This document shows, piece after piece, positions 54,535 through 64,000 of a stretch of 64,000 bases of DNA. The notes below the pieces were generated by a model. That model did not search any database, was not told where the DNA came from, and saw nothing but the letters and a program-made list of their open reading frames with translations. A program made the translations under genes and the position numbers. Source of the DNA: Larix kaempferi. Its lineage: Eukaryota; Streptophyta; Pinopsida; Pinales; Pinaceae. Every line of letters begins with the position of its first letter. Position 1 is the first letter of the stretch. The stretch is from the NCBI GenBank assembly GCA_027924585.1, contig BSBM01000150.1, forward strand, positions 15,057,001 through 15,121,000. The letters run 5' to 3'.

Positions 54535-57500
54535 TGTAACATCCCAGTATTTTCAAAAAAAAATTAAATTAGGATTAAATGTTAATAATTGTAAATGCGG
54601 AAATAATAGATGCTTATAAAGACATCATTAATTAACAAAGTCATTTATGCAGAAAATAATTAATGATTGAGACTCTTAACTAAAGGCAATTTAATGGTTG
54701 CGACACGTCATACTTCTGTTAAGATGCTGACAAGATTGTTTTATTTGTGTTAACTGTAACTCATGATATTTGAGATAGAGTTTTATTGACTAGGTTCTGA
54801 CAGTTGCTTTTGATGATGATGAAAGGGGGTCCTATGAGGTACCTTGCGGCTTACTTTGCTATATTAGCTAAAGCATTTGTACCTGTCCTTCTTGCGCAGA
54901 TTTGCAGGAAAGAGTAGTACGTTAGGAACAAGTGTTACGAGTATTATATTTTCAATTAGACGTCTTATATGAAATTGTATGCACCTCCTTACCTCAGGTA
55001 TGAAATTTTTTTCAAATTCTAAATGTATTAATTTGACATAAATACAAGTTTACGGAAATCAATAGTATCAAAAAGGACTCATTTGTGATTGTATTAGGAG
55101 AAATATCTATGCTTATGATTTTTTTGATATAATTACTAAGTTATGAAATATGATACGCTAGCATGATTATGTCGATAGTTTCCAATTTAATAATATCTCA
55201 CTACTAAAGCATTAAGGTTTACTTACTATCTTAATACCTGGTTTTTCTATTACCATGACTACGATAGCTTACTTTCTCCATTTAAATTATCAGTAAGTGG
55301 ATATAATGTTAATCGATAAAATGTCAAGATCATACTTTTTATTATAAACATATTACATTATAAGTCTGGGTCCTCTGTAGCTATAGGATGGTCTAATCCA
55401 ATGTGACAAAGGTGCATTATGTAATAAACACTTTTATATGTACTATTATTACAATATACCGATACTATTTTCTAACCTAAGTTCTAACTTTTTAGACCTT
55501 GCATGCATGCTATTAATACCAATGCGAAAATAAATAATATCAATACAACTATGATTTATGTATCCATATATGTGCAGGTTATTACGATATACCAAGCAAT
55601 CTAACCTTACCCTGATGCATTGATATGTGAACGATATCACACCAAGCATTAAATCCGATATAATGGTAAGGATACAATGGTCATAAAATTCGATGCTGCT
55701 AAGAGCTGGTAGGTTGATGGTTGCTTCGTCCGGTCATTAATGGTCTGAACCAACTCGTAGTGGATTGTAATGTTTTCTATCCACGTTGTCTTCCCACGTG
55801 AAGTCTGGTTGATGCACGGCTATGAAAATAAGTTGTGCAAAGATAACAAGTTGTCCTCCTCCGTGCTGTACATGGTACTGACTCCCTGGCATGCAGCGTT
55901 GGCATCGTCATAGTTGTTGCCATAAATGAAATATCAATGCACTGGTTGTCCAACTTTCCAAGCATGTGGCTGGCATCTCCTCGATCATTGATCGTCATAG
56001 ATCTGGGTCATTGAATGTTATACCCTAGAATCGCATTGTAAATGTTGCTGGAGGGTTTCTTGGTATTCATTCTATGTTTTTGGAGTTTGGGTGTGAGGCT
56101 GACCGGCCATTAAAATGTAGGGATTGCAAGGGTTTTAGCTCGGAGGGTTTCGACCCTGAGACCTGTAGAAAATAATCTGTTATCTATAGGTGGTTTGAAA
56201 GTTGAAGAGCCGAGCCACTTGTGAAAAATGTTCCAGGAGTTGATCTTCCTACGAGAGGTTTTTTTGCAAGGCGATACAATGGTTGAAATCTCCGTCGTCT
56301 CTCTCTTGGAAAAGACAAACATTGGTAGTGTTTCCTCACTACGGTCTTAATACGTTAGAGATTCAACTATTTTTGAGATATTTGTCAAAGTTTAACCTTT
56401 GCGATTTTTTACGTGACAGGCATCAACCTTCACTTGGCATTGCAAGGTCCAAGACTTAAAGGAACGTCTAGTTTGCTTGGCCACCGGGTAAGCCTTAGGG
56501 GTTCACCTCAAGATAGAAAACTATGGAAACTTGTGGCCGAATTTCTTTTGTTTTGAAAAGGGAACTTGATACAATAGAGTTCTTGGCGTGGTTTCCATGG
56601 ACGCGATGATGTTTTCCTTTTCTTTTAAGAGTATACGAGCCTTGCTCGACAGGGGTTACGGTTCACCCTTTTAATCTTACGGTGTATTTGCTAAGGTGTT
56701 TACTATGTATAAGGGTTTGAACATAAAAAAAAATTGAATACAGTTGATAATAGGATTTATACAATGTTCAGTTTTTTAAATCGTTTTTAAGTAAAAATGA
56801 AAACTTGTTTGCAGTGATATCATTATGTCGCATGGCTAAAGTCGATGATTGGAAAACACCTGTGCATGATACGTACAAGTGGTCGTTTAAATGGAAATCC
56901 TACTGTCTTTAAGTTTCAATGTCTGAAATGTAACATTTAGACCTACTTCGTCGATGATAAATAAGCAACTGTTTTGAACAGTAGTGTATTATTTGGAGAT
57001 GATTTGTTAGTGTTGGAATGGCAATACCATACGGTTCGATTTGGTTTTAAGGAATGGAACCTTACCTGTAGCTTTCATTAGCCACATATACTGCATCGTT
57101 CTTTCTACTATGCTATGCTTATTGTCTTGTACCAGTCTAAAAAAAAAAATTAGTAGGGTCTAGAAAAATCTAACTATTATGAACAGTAACTAGGGTCTGT
57201 AATATCTAGGGTTTGATACAATTGTGTAGATATTTGATAATTGAAATTAAAGGTAAAAGTTAGTGAATAAATACAGTATATATAATGGTGATAAATCTAT
57301 ACAAGGATTAATTCTTGCAGCTGCTATAATTCTTGAAAATACAATTGCTTTAAAGAAATATGAAATGTATAATATTGATGTGCATTTGCTTACTATTTGA
57401 AATAAATAGAGTTAAGAGAAATATATAGGACTATGTAGAAACATACTGTGTTTCTCTTTCATGTGTTAATTAAATGCATGCTACACTGTTGTTGATGCTA

Positions 57501-58552
57501 TATTGGAATGTTTACTGTGTTTAATTATACGACATAATCTTAACAAGAATCACTACTGAAATCATTATTCCAATCAATGGCATTCTGCCTATCACTTATC
57601 TTTCTTAATTTGCTTCTCTATACTAGAGTACTATGCAGAGAACAGCACGGGGAAAAATATAGAGATGGTTATCAAATAAAATATTTCACAAATCTTTTTC
57701 ATTCAGAATCATACTTAGATCAGAACATAAAATAATTTCTTTTGCATGACTGAGTTTAATAATTCTATAATGCAGAATCTTTTAACTGTAAACAAAAGTA
57801 GGAACAGTAAAACCTAGTTGACTATAGGGGAAACAAAAAACCCAAGGAACCTATTCCACCCAACCAATTCTTGAATACAGCCAAGTTTCTTTCCTTAGGA
57901 CCCCCGAGCATATTCACTGAACCACCAGGAGGAAGAAATTTAGAAGCTTAGGTCCTCAATCTTGCAGCGGCAAGTAGTTTATCCAGTCTTACAGACTCAG
58001 CAGTCAAAGAGACCTGCACTAGCACCTCTGGTTTTCCTTCTCAGAAATAATTTGCAGACTTACAATTGCACTCTCACATAGCCTCCCTACTTCGAATCTC
58101 TCAGTCATCACCTGATGCACATGAGGAATATTTCTGCAGAAACATTGTCAGAGCTTCCTACTCAATTCGAATTGCATTATATAGGCTGCCTAGTCCTTTT
58201 GTGATTAACTGATCATTAATGAGCTGCCTGCTCACTTCCCCACCTGGGAATAATGCCACAATTTTAGGGGTAGTTGTCTCATAACCAACATCTAGTGGTG
58301 GAGTGCAAATGCTACCATCTGTCCCATGCCTTCTAGCAGCTTCCATTCCTCCTAGTGGGTCAGTGAACACTCTTGTAACAACTTTCTTGAGTGTGTGTGT
58401 CCTATTTTAATTTATTAAATAATAATAATGAGTCATTACAGTCATCTTTGACCAGATTTGGTCATAATTACAAAACTTTGTAATTATAATTTAGCATAAA
58501 GTATTTTGCAAAATAAAATAATTATTCTCAAAATTTGGGTAGGTGACATACA
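54535..58552 (-). repeat. Q 3' LTR (4.0 kb)
   Basis: On the minus strand it begins TGTATGTCACCTACCC right after the polypurine tract. I place the other end at GGGATGTTACA (54535), where homology of P to N stops. Only one copy is in the window, so a smaller nested element inside it cannot be excluded. ORFs in it are short and unrecognised. Confidence 0.6.
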
Positions 58553-58563
58553 TCCCCCCTTAA
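58553..58563 (-). other. Q polypurine tract
   Basis: CTTAAGGGGGGA on the minus strand, 25-35 bases after the pol stop and abutting the LTR start TGTATGTC. Confidence 0.8.
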
Positions 58564-58588
58564 GTCTCAACATCGTCCTTGATGTTGT

Positions 58589-58972
58589 TTATTCACTCTC
58601 TGAGTGTTCTTGAAACAGAGTTCGGTATGCTGCCCACATACTACTTTCCAACTCCCAGGTTTCCTCTACTGGGCTAAAGTGCTTCCATTGCACCTTTACC
58701 TTCACAATGGTGCGATTCCGGAGTAAAGTTTCCTTCCTTCTGAGGATACAGTCCGGTTCCACCGAAAAATCGTCGTCTTGTTCCTCCTGAACATCATTCC
58801 AATTTACAACATGAGTAGTATCATGAACATATTTCTTTAAAAGTGAAATGTGAAAAACATTATGTATTTTGAGATTTGAGGGCAAGGCCAATTGGTATGC
58901 CACGGGTCCAACCCTTGACAAAATTTCGAAAGGACCACAATACCTGGGTGCCAGCTTAGCACAACTTCCCAA
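58589..58972 (-). pseudogene. Q integrase C-terminus and chromodomain
   Basis: CAKLAPRYCGPFEILSRVGP is the GPY/F module. VFHISLLKKYVHD links to the chromodomain, VEPDCILRRKETLLRNRTIV then VQWKHFSPVEETWELES. Chromodomains of this type direct integration toward modified histones. It is open to its natural stop at 58589. It lies in a different frame from the integrase segment to its right. Confidence 0.85.
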
Positions 58973-59045
58973 TTTCAGGGAACTCTTTTTCGGTCTTACC
59001 TTAAGAAAAACATGCTCACCAACCTGGAACTCTTTATGAGTTATT

Positions 59046-60043
59046 TTAAGGTCTGCTTGACTTTTTCTGCCTATCTTGGGCAGCTTTAAGATTTCCTTGT
59101 ACCTGTTTCACAATTAGTTCTAATTCCTGCAACAATTCTAGCCCTAAAATAACTCTATTAACAGGATCACTCCAAGAAACTGGTGTGTTACATTTCCTAC
59201 CATAAACGATTTCAAACGGGATAAAACTGGCTGATGCATGGTAGTGATTTTTATATCCAAATTCTGCTAAATGCAGATAGTCCTCCCACTTACCAAGTTG
59301 GTCCTTAATATACATTCTTAGCATGTCTTCCAAAATTTGATTCACCCTCTCAGTCTATCCATTCGTTTGAGGATGAAATGCGGTGCTGAAATTTAAGGTT
59401 GTATTCAACCCTTTAAACAAGGACCTCCAAAATTTCCTGTAAACTTTGAATAATGGTCCGAAACTATTACCTTTGGTATCCCATGCAGTCGAAAAATCTA
59501 CTTCATAAAAATTTCTGCAATATCTGGGGCCTTATGAGTCGTTTTTACAGGAATAAAATGGGCTGCTTTGCTAAGTTTATCCACTACCACCATGATGGAT
59601 TCATGCTGTTTTTGATTCTTTGATAACCCATTGATAAAATCTATATTTATAATTTCCCATTTCCAGCTAGGTATAGGTAATGGCTGTAATAATCCAGCAT
59701 GATGCTGATGTTCTACCTTCACTTTTTGATAGTAAAAACACTTAGCTATATATTCAGCCACTTCATCCTTCATCCCAGGCCAATAGTACTATTTTCGTAG
59801 CATAGTGATGGTTTTCTGATAACCTGGATGACAAGAATAGTGGCTTTTGTGCATCTCATCTAAAATCAGAATTTTTACTGTTGGGGTGTTGGGTACATAC
59901 AATTTGTTTTTGTACAACAACAATCCATTTTCCTTCAAACTGTAATCTGTCGTAGTATTTTCAGAACTGTTTGTTGTTGTCCTTTCATGTAATTTTCTGT
60001 ACTCTTCATCAATCTTAATCCCTTCAAAAATCTGATTTTCCAA
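59046..60043 (-). pseudogene. Q integrase, zinc-binding region and catalytic core
   Basis: His-binding region at HKSHYSCHPGYQKTITMLRK, but the second Cys of the expected CX2C is Tyr (KCFYYQ). The core has IINIDFINGLS and VVVDKLSKAAHFIPVK. The middle part around the second Asp (VSDYYSKF) is frameshifted. The end resumes at NQILEDMLRMYIKDQLGKWE in 59046-59345. At least three stops and two frameshifts. Confidence 0.8.
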
Positions 60044-60067
60044 ATCTGTTGTGTATGTGCTGATGGC

Positions 60068-60630
60068 TTAAATAAAATTTATCCTTGCATTACGACTTAA
60101 CACATCAGCAACCTTGTTCTCTTTCCCTTTAATGTGCTGAATTTCAAAATCATACTCACTCAGAAAAGTCAGCCATCTAGCTTGTCTATCATTCAGATTC
60201 GTCTGATCTAGTAAATACTTCAGCCCCATGTTATCTGTCATTAAGGTAAATTTTATGCCAATAAGGTGGTGATGCCACATCTTCAAAGCATGAATTACTG
60301 CTAATAATTCCATATCATAAGTAGAATAATTCTTCTCATGTATTTTCAGCTTTCTAGATTCATAGGCTACAGCAATGTCCTTCCTGTGTTAGGATTCCTC
60401 CACGTCCGTCATTACATGCGTCTGTACATACTATAAAATCCTTATTAGGATTTGCAATCCTAAAAATAGGTGTTGTAGTTAGTAATTCTTTCAACCTTTT
60501 AAAAACTGTCCACACACTTTTGATCCCATACAAACTTCTTTCCCTTCTTCTGCAAGGACGTTATGGGATTTGCAATATTTGAAAACCCTTCAATGAACTT
60601 TCTGTAATACCTAGTAATACCCATAAATGA
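60068..60630 (-). pseudogene. Q RNase H
   Basis: Starts SFMGITRYYRKFIEGFSNIA after a TGA that ends the reverse transcriptase, becomes scrambled by frameshifts around 60330-60520, then is clean from 60313: MELLAVIHALKMWHHHLIGI, then LMTDNMGLKYLLDQ and GKENKVADVLSR. The TDASG motif is lost in the scrambled part. Confidence 0.8.
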
Positions 60631-61218
60631 TCATACATCCGACACATATTTAGGAACCGGCCATTCATTAATGGCTTTTCTCTTAGCGGGGTCAACTGAA
60701 ATTCCTTCTTTAGAGATTATGTGTCCCAAGTACTGAATCTTGTCTTTGTAAAAATCGCACTTACTGAACTTATCATATAGCTGGTGATCTTTCAGAACTT
60801 GCAAAATGATACGCAAATGTTCATCATGCTCTTCCTTGCTCCTAGAATATACTAAAATGTCATCATTAAACACAACGGCGAATTTATCCAAGTATTTGTG
60901 CAGAATTTTATTCATTAGGCACATAAATACTGCCGGGGCATTAGTCAACCCAAATGGCATGACCACAAACTCATAATCTCCATATGGAGTTCTAAAGGCT
61001 GTTTTGAAAATGTCTTCATCCTTCACACGAACCTGATGATATCCTGACTGTAAATCAATCTTTGAGAATATCGTTGCTCCGCGCAGCTGATCAAATAGAT
61101 CATCAATGTGGGGCAAAGGGTATCTATTCTTGATCGTCATTTTATTCAGTTGATGATAATCTATGCAAAGCCTTAAGGTGCCATCTTTCTTCTTAACAAA
61201 AATGATCAGTGCTCCCCC
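60631..61218 (-). pseudogene. Q reverse transcriptase, core (N-terminus cut off by R)
   Basis: [20 protein letters not shown] begins at the R junction. It is followed by [36 protein letters not shown] and the catalytic [11 protein letters not shown] (usual form YADD or FVDD), then [17 protein letters not shown]. It is open from 61218 to a TGA at 60631. Residues upstream of GAL are on the far side of R. Confidence 0.88.
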
Positions 61219-61865
61219 TGTTGATGTATATGTAACTTCGGAATGTATTTCACATATATGTATATTGTATTCTTATAGAGATGTTATTATTCCTCTATAT
61301 GGAAGTGTCGTCATTTATATTGTAAGTGTCGTAACTTATACTTGATGGGTTATTATACCACCTTGTTGGGGTCGACCCTGTATAAGTCATGTGGGTCAAA
61401 GGGTTATTAGACCACCCTATTGGGGGTTAGACATGTGGTTCAAAGGGTTATTAGACCACCCTAGTGGGGGTCGACCCAGTCAGCATTATGTTAAGTGGTT
61501 AAGTTGAGGCCGACCTAGTTCAGTAAAGGTCAAGTCAAGTTAGTGTATAAATAGAGAGTGTGTCTCTCTCATTTTACACATTTTATTCTCACACTTCTCT
61601 CATTCAGAAAGTGGCACACTTATGAGGAGGAGGCTCTGCTGCTAGGAGAAGACTATCTCTTGTATTCTAGTTGTATCATTGCTCTATCTATCTCTGAGGA
61701 AGTTATTGGGGTTTTTCACCTTTATGGTTTTCCCCAAGTAAACTCTGTGTCTCTTGTGTGCTTGCATTATTGTGTCCATGATTGATATGCTATAGATTTG
61801 CTGTCCATGTTGTTCTCTCAGTTAATATCCTAGATTAGATTGAAGTAAATTCTAAAAATTTAACA
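61219..61865 (+). repeat. R 5' LTR
   Basis: 647 bp, TGTTGATGTATATGTAAC...AAAATTTAACA. It contains four near-copies of a GGTTATTAGACCACCCTATTGGGGTCGAC segment (about 61350-61490) upstream of the TATA box. Confidence 0.78.
61546..61553 (+). promoter_or_regulatory. TATA box in R LTR
   Basis: TATAAATA, followed by a TCTCTC-rich stretch typical of plant core promoters. Confidence 0.6.
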
Positions 61866-61877
61866 TGGTATCAGAGC
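61866..61877 (+). other. R primer binding site (initiator tRNA-Met type)
   Basis: TGGTATCAGAGC with no spacer from the LTR. Confidence 0.88.
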
Positions 61878-62150
61878 TATCCTAAAAGAAGGCATGATAT
61901 GGCATGTATGACATTTGTTGCACTTATGATGCTAGGGCTTGATATAGCAAAAACCAGGCATTAGCACTTTCGCTATAAATCCATTTTGGAAATTTTTTTG
62001 GATATGAAACTTTTACAGGTTGAATATCAGATCCCCATGTACCTTGTGTCCAAAGGAAAACCTCTAATTCATTGTACTTTATGATTTATGAGCTGTACAA
62101 TATAGGGTTTCTGCATGTTCCAGATCTAAGTCAAAATCAGGTGACCTCTG

Positions 62151-63373
62151 TGTTGATGCCTCGGATATCGTAGCATCAATCAGAAAGGGATTCTCCCCAA
62201 GAGACGGTCCCAATTAGACTATCTCCCGTTTGGTGTAGGGAATCCGTCCGGTTAGCGGTTTCCGGCAACCGTGGTTTTGGACTTTAAATCCGATTCTACC
62301 GGTTATGGCCCGATCCACCTTTCTTTTGTGTTTTTTACGACTTTTATATGAGATGCAAGTGCCTAAATTATGCTTAATCTAAATGCAATTAAAACAGATC
62401 TAAGCCTAAAAATGGGAATGCGTCTATCTATCCCTGCAGGGGAACACGCTTAAGGGGAGAGCAATCAGCTGTAACAGATATCGTAAACAAAGAACAGATA
62501 GCTATTATTTCTCATGGTCAAAGTTACAGCAAGATGAAGATCTTGAGAAGATAGCTTCTCATTCAAAATGGAACGCATCTATTGCTAAAAAAAAAATAGA
62601 GGAAAGCTAAAGGATAAGGAAACAGATCTAAAATGAAACTCAAAGAACGCATCTATTGCTCATGAACAGAAGAAAGCAAAATTATTTAATCTACATAACA
62701 AGAATAAAGAAACAGATCTAGATGCAACGAAACTGGAATTAAACTAAAAGATCCCTGCAAGGAGCAATTTAAAGGCATGAACAATGAGCCATACGAATTA
62801 TCCTGAAGAAAGAACAGTTAGCCATTCAATCTAGAAGAGAAATCTACAGCAGTGATAAAAGCATCAGCAGGTAGCTCCTGATTTAATATGAAACGCATTC
62901 ATTGTTCATGAAAATGGGAAAAAATTCGTATGCACAGCAAGGAGCAAAAATAATTAATATAAAGACGTAGTTCGGATGATAAGAATGATCTCACAATACA
63001 GAACTGCAGTCATTAGAATAGTCCAATATACAGCAATCCAACATTCCATGCAAAACGTCCATCTCCCGTGGCTTCTATTAGAAAATTCAATTTACAGACC
63101 CGATACAAGATAGCTCATATCGTTTGCCAAAATTTTCATTCCCTGCAAAAAGTCCTTTCCAATCTTTCCTAGATGCTATTTATAGCTACAACTTTGCCCT
63201 TTGGGCTGACACCTAGCACGTTCCACCTGTCATTTACAAGGATTTCTACTATAATCGATCACCAAAAATGGCCACTTCCTTTACAAAAATATTTTGACAA
63301 AAAAATAGGGACAGCTGTCCCATGGCTTACGCCTTACATATTCAAAATATACGTAACAGAAAATTTGTTAACA
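62151..63373 (-). repeat. Putative S 3' LTR
   Basis: 1223 bp. On the minus strand TGTTAACAAATTTTCTG...CCGAGGCATCAACA, preceded by CAGGGAAAGC. The interior has repeated GAACGCATCTATTGCT segments (62573, 62645). Boundaries rest on TG/CA ends only. Confidence 0.45.
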
Positions 63374-63442
63374 TCAAAGCTTTCCCTGCTGGGCACGTGT
63401 TTGGCTGCAGAGAGTGGATCACTGAATTCAGCCTCTTCATTC

Positions 63443-64000
63443 CTATGCGCGAGCTTCTGCTGGCACAGGGTCGCCCAAGTTGATGGTCACTGATGCTGCC
63501 TGGGAAGAGGCCCTCGAATCCCCTGCTGATGCTGCTCCTGCTGTTGCTGAAGCTTTCCTGACCTCCTCTTCTATGTAGCTGTGCCACACACCTGTGTCCC
63601 TTATGATTATGTTTGCTGCAGCAGGAAACATGATTTTCTGAGAAGTTACATTCTTCCCGAGCTCTATTTTAATGCTTTGTACTTCTGCTTCAGCAACCTG
63701 ATATGTTTCCTTCAGCAGATGATTGTGAAGTGTTGATGAACCGATGTAATGTTGGAGATCATCCATGGCCAGGACATCAATGCTTTTCACATACTCCATC
63801 TGGACGCCTAGCTCTTCTTTCAGTTGAGACAACCGCTGCTCCTTTTCCGGGAAGTCTTCTAGGGTCTGAGGGAAACTCAATGTGCAGTTGTCATGGACTC
63901 CTTTGAGCTTTTGGTATAGGTTGTTGATTCTATCTGTTGTCCTCTGCACACTGGCCATTAGCTTATTGGCACAGTTCCTACCAAACTCCAACAAGGCTAT
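63443..64000 (-). CDS. S ORF of unknown function, C-terminal part
   Basis: Open from the window edge to a stop at 63443, at least 185 codons, with no internal stop, unlike most reading frames here. The sequence is helical and charged (LEDFPEKEQRLSQLKEELGV, then LLKETYQVAEAEVQSIKIEL), consistent with coiled coil. It ends in an Ala/Ser-rich tail (ASATAGAASAGDSRASSQAA, then INLGDPVPAEARA). No Gag, Pol or Env motif is visible. Position just before an LTR suggests a retrotransposon product; a host gene end is possible. Confidence 0.45.
   Translation of the reverse strand: MALLEFGRNCANKLMASVQRTTDRINNLYQKLKGVHDNCTLSFPQTLEDFPEKEQRLSQLKEELGVQMEYVKSIDVLAMDDLQHYIGSSTLHNHLLKETYQVAEAEVQSIKIELGKNVTSQKIMFPAAANIIIRDTGVWHSYIEEEVRKASATAGAASAGDSRASSQAASVTINLGDPVPAEARA

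Larger units (their letters stand above)
54535..61218 (-). mobile_element. Element Q: chromovirus (Ty3/Gypsy with chromodomain), 3' part
   Basis: On the minus strand: reverse transcriptase (from 61218), RNase H, integrase, chromodomain (ending 58589), polypurine tract and 3' LTR (54535-58552). The order RT-RH-IN-chromodomain and the long LTR fit the Tekay/Del group. Upstream parts are displaced to the right by R. Several stops and frameshifts make it inactive. Confidence 0.85.
61219..62150 (+). mobile_element. Element R: Copia-like LTR element, 5' end
   Basis: LTR 61219-61865 and an immediately adjacent Met primer site, then 270 bases of leader before S interrupts. It is inserted in the reverse transcriptase of Q (CCCCC, 61214-61218, is the likely target). 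The rest is displaced to the right by S. Confidence 0.72.
62151..64000 (-). mobile_element. Element S: LTR element, 3' end, runs off the window
   Basis: On the minus strand an ORF (from the window edge to 63443) is followed by a putative LTR (62151-63373) that ends CATCAACA. TGTT...AACA ends and a purine stretch before 63373 suggest a 3' LTR, but there is no second copy to prove it. It interrupts R. Confidence 0.55.

Noticed and set aside
54535-58552. Alternative right end of the Q LTR at TGTAACA (58374-58380)
   Set aside because: The purine tract at 58553-58563 followed by TGTATGTCACC fits the normal chromovirus 3' end much better.

Overview
The window reads as heterochromatic or intergenic DNA of a seed plant with a large genome. 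I recognise no host gene in 64 kb. Nearly everything is LTR retrotransposon (Ty3/Gypsy of Tat/Ogre-like, Athila-like and chromovirus types, Copia-like elements, and non-coding LTR derivatives), inserted one inside another and mostly inactive. Many old insertions, LTRs of 2-5 kb and coding regions broken by stops rather than frameshifts suggest a gymnosperm, but that is inference; no species marker is visible. Elements are named O, C1, I, V, U, N, M, T, P, Q, R and S here for convenience.

Left block (1-21848). Element O is a minus-strand Tat/Ogre-like element. Its 5' LTR is at 21048-21848, next to a tRNA-Arg primer site and a GC-rich repeated leader. Gag, a zinc knuckle, protease, a proline-rich linker with two more zinc knuckles and the start of pol follow leftwards, leaving the window at base 1. 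O is split twice. Inside its protease gene sits V (13733 to about 16080), a plus-strand fragment with one LTR. Inside its pol gene sits C1 (275-12300), a non-coding element with a 5 bp target duplication (TCTTA) whose removal restores the pol frame. C1 is itself split by I (1298-11426, duplication GTGGC), a complete 10.1 kb relative of O. I keeps the gag-protease half of O but has no pol; a unique tail replaces it.

Middle (21849-24263). No recognisable gene; one AT microsatellite.

Right block (24264-64000). Element U (plus strand) has a 4.9 kb 5' LTR that carries a decayed coiled-coil ORF, and an internal region reduced to gag, protease, an archaeal-type RNase H and the integrase C-terminus. 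Its gag is split by N (29665-46847, duplication CCTCT), a non-coding long-LTR element. The 5' LTR of N is split by M (31006-38749, AAGTA), a gag-only Copia derivative. M is split by T (33055-37698, ATCAT), a minus-strand chromovirus deletion derivative. The 3' LTR of U is interrupted by P (minus strand, N family), which contains Q (minus-strand chromovirus with chromodomain). Q is interrupted in its reverse transcriptase by R (plus-strand, Copia-like), and R by S (minus strand, running off the window).

How the parts may work together: I, T, M, N and U all lack the enzymes needed to copy themselves. I shares LTR ends, primer site and a conserved leader block with O, so an O-type element is the obvious candidate for having moved I in trans. 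Divergence between LTR pairs increases with nesting level (T about 2 percent, M about 3-4 percent, U and N more), in agreement with the order of insertion.
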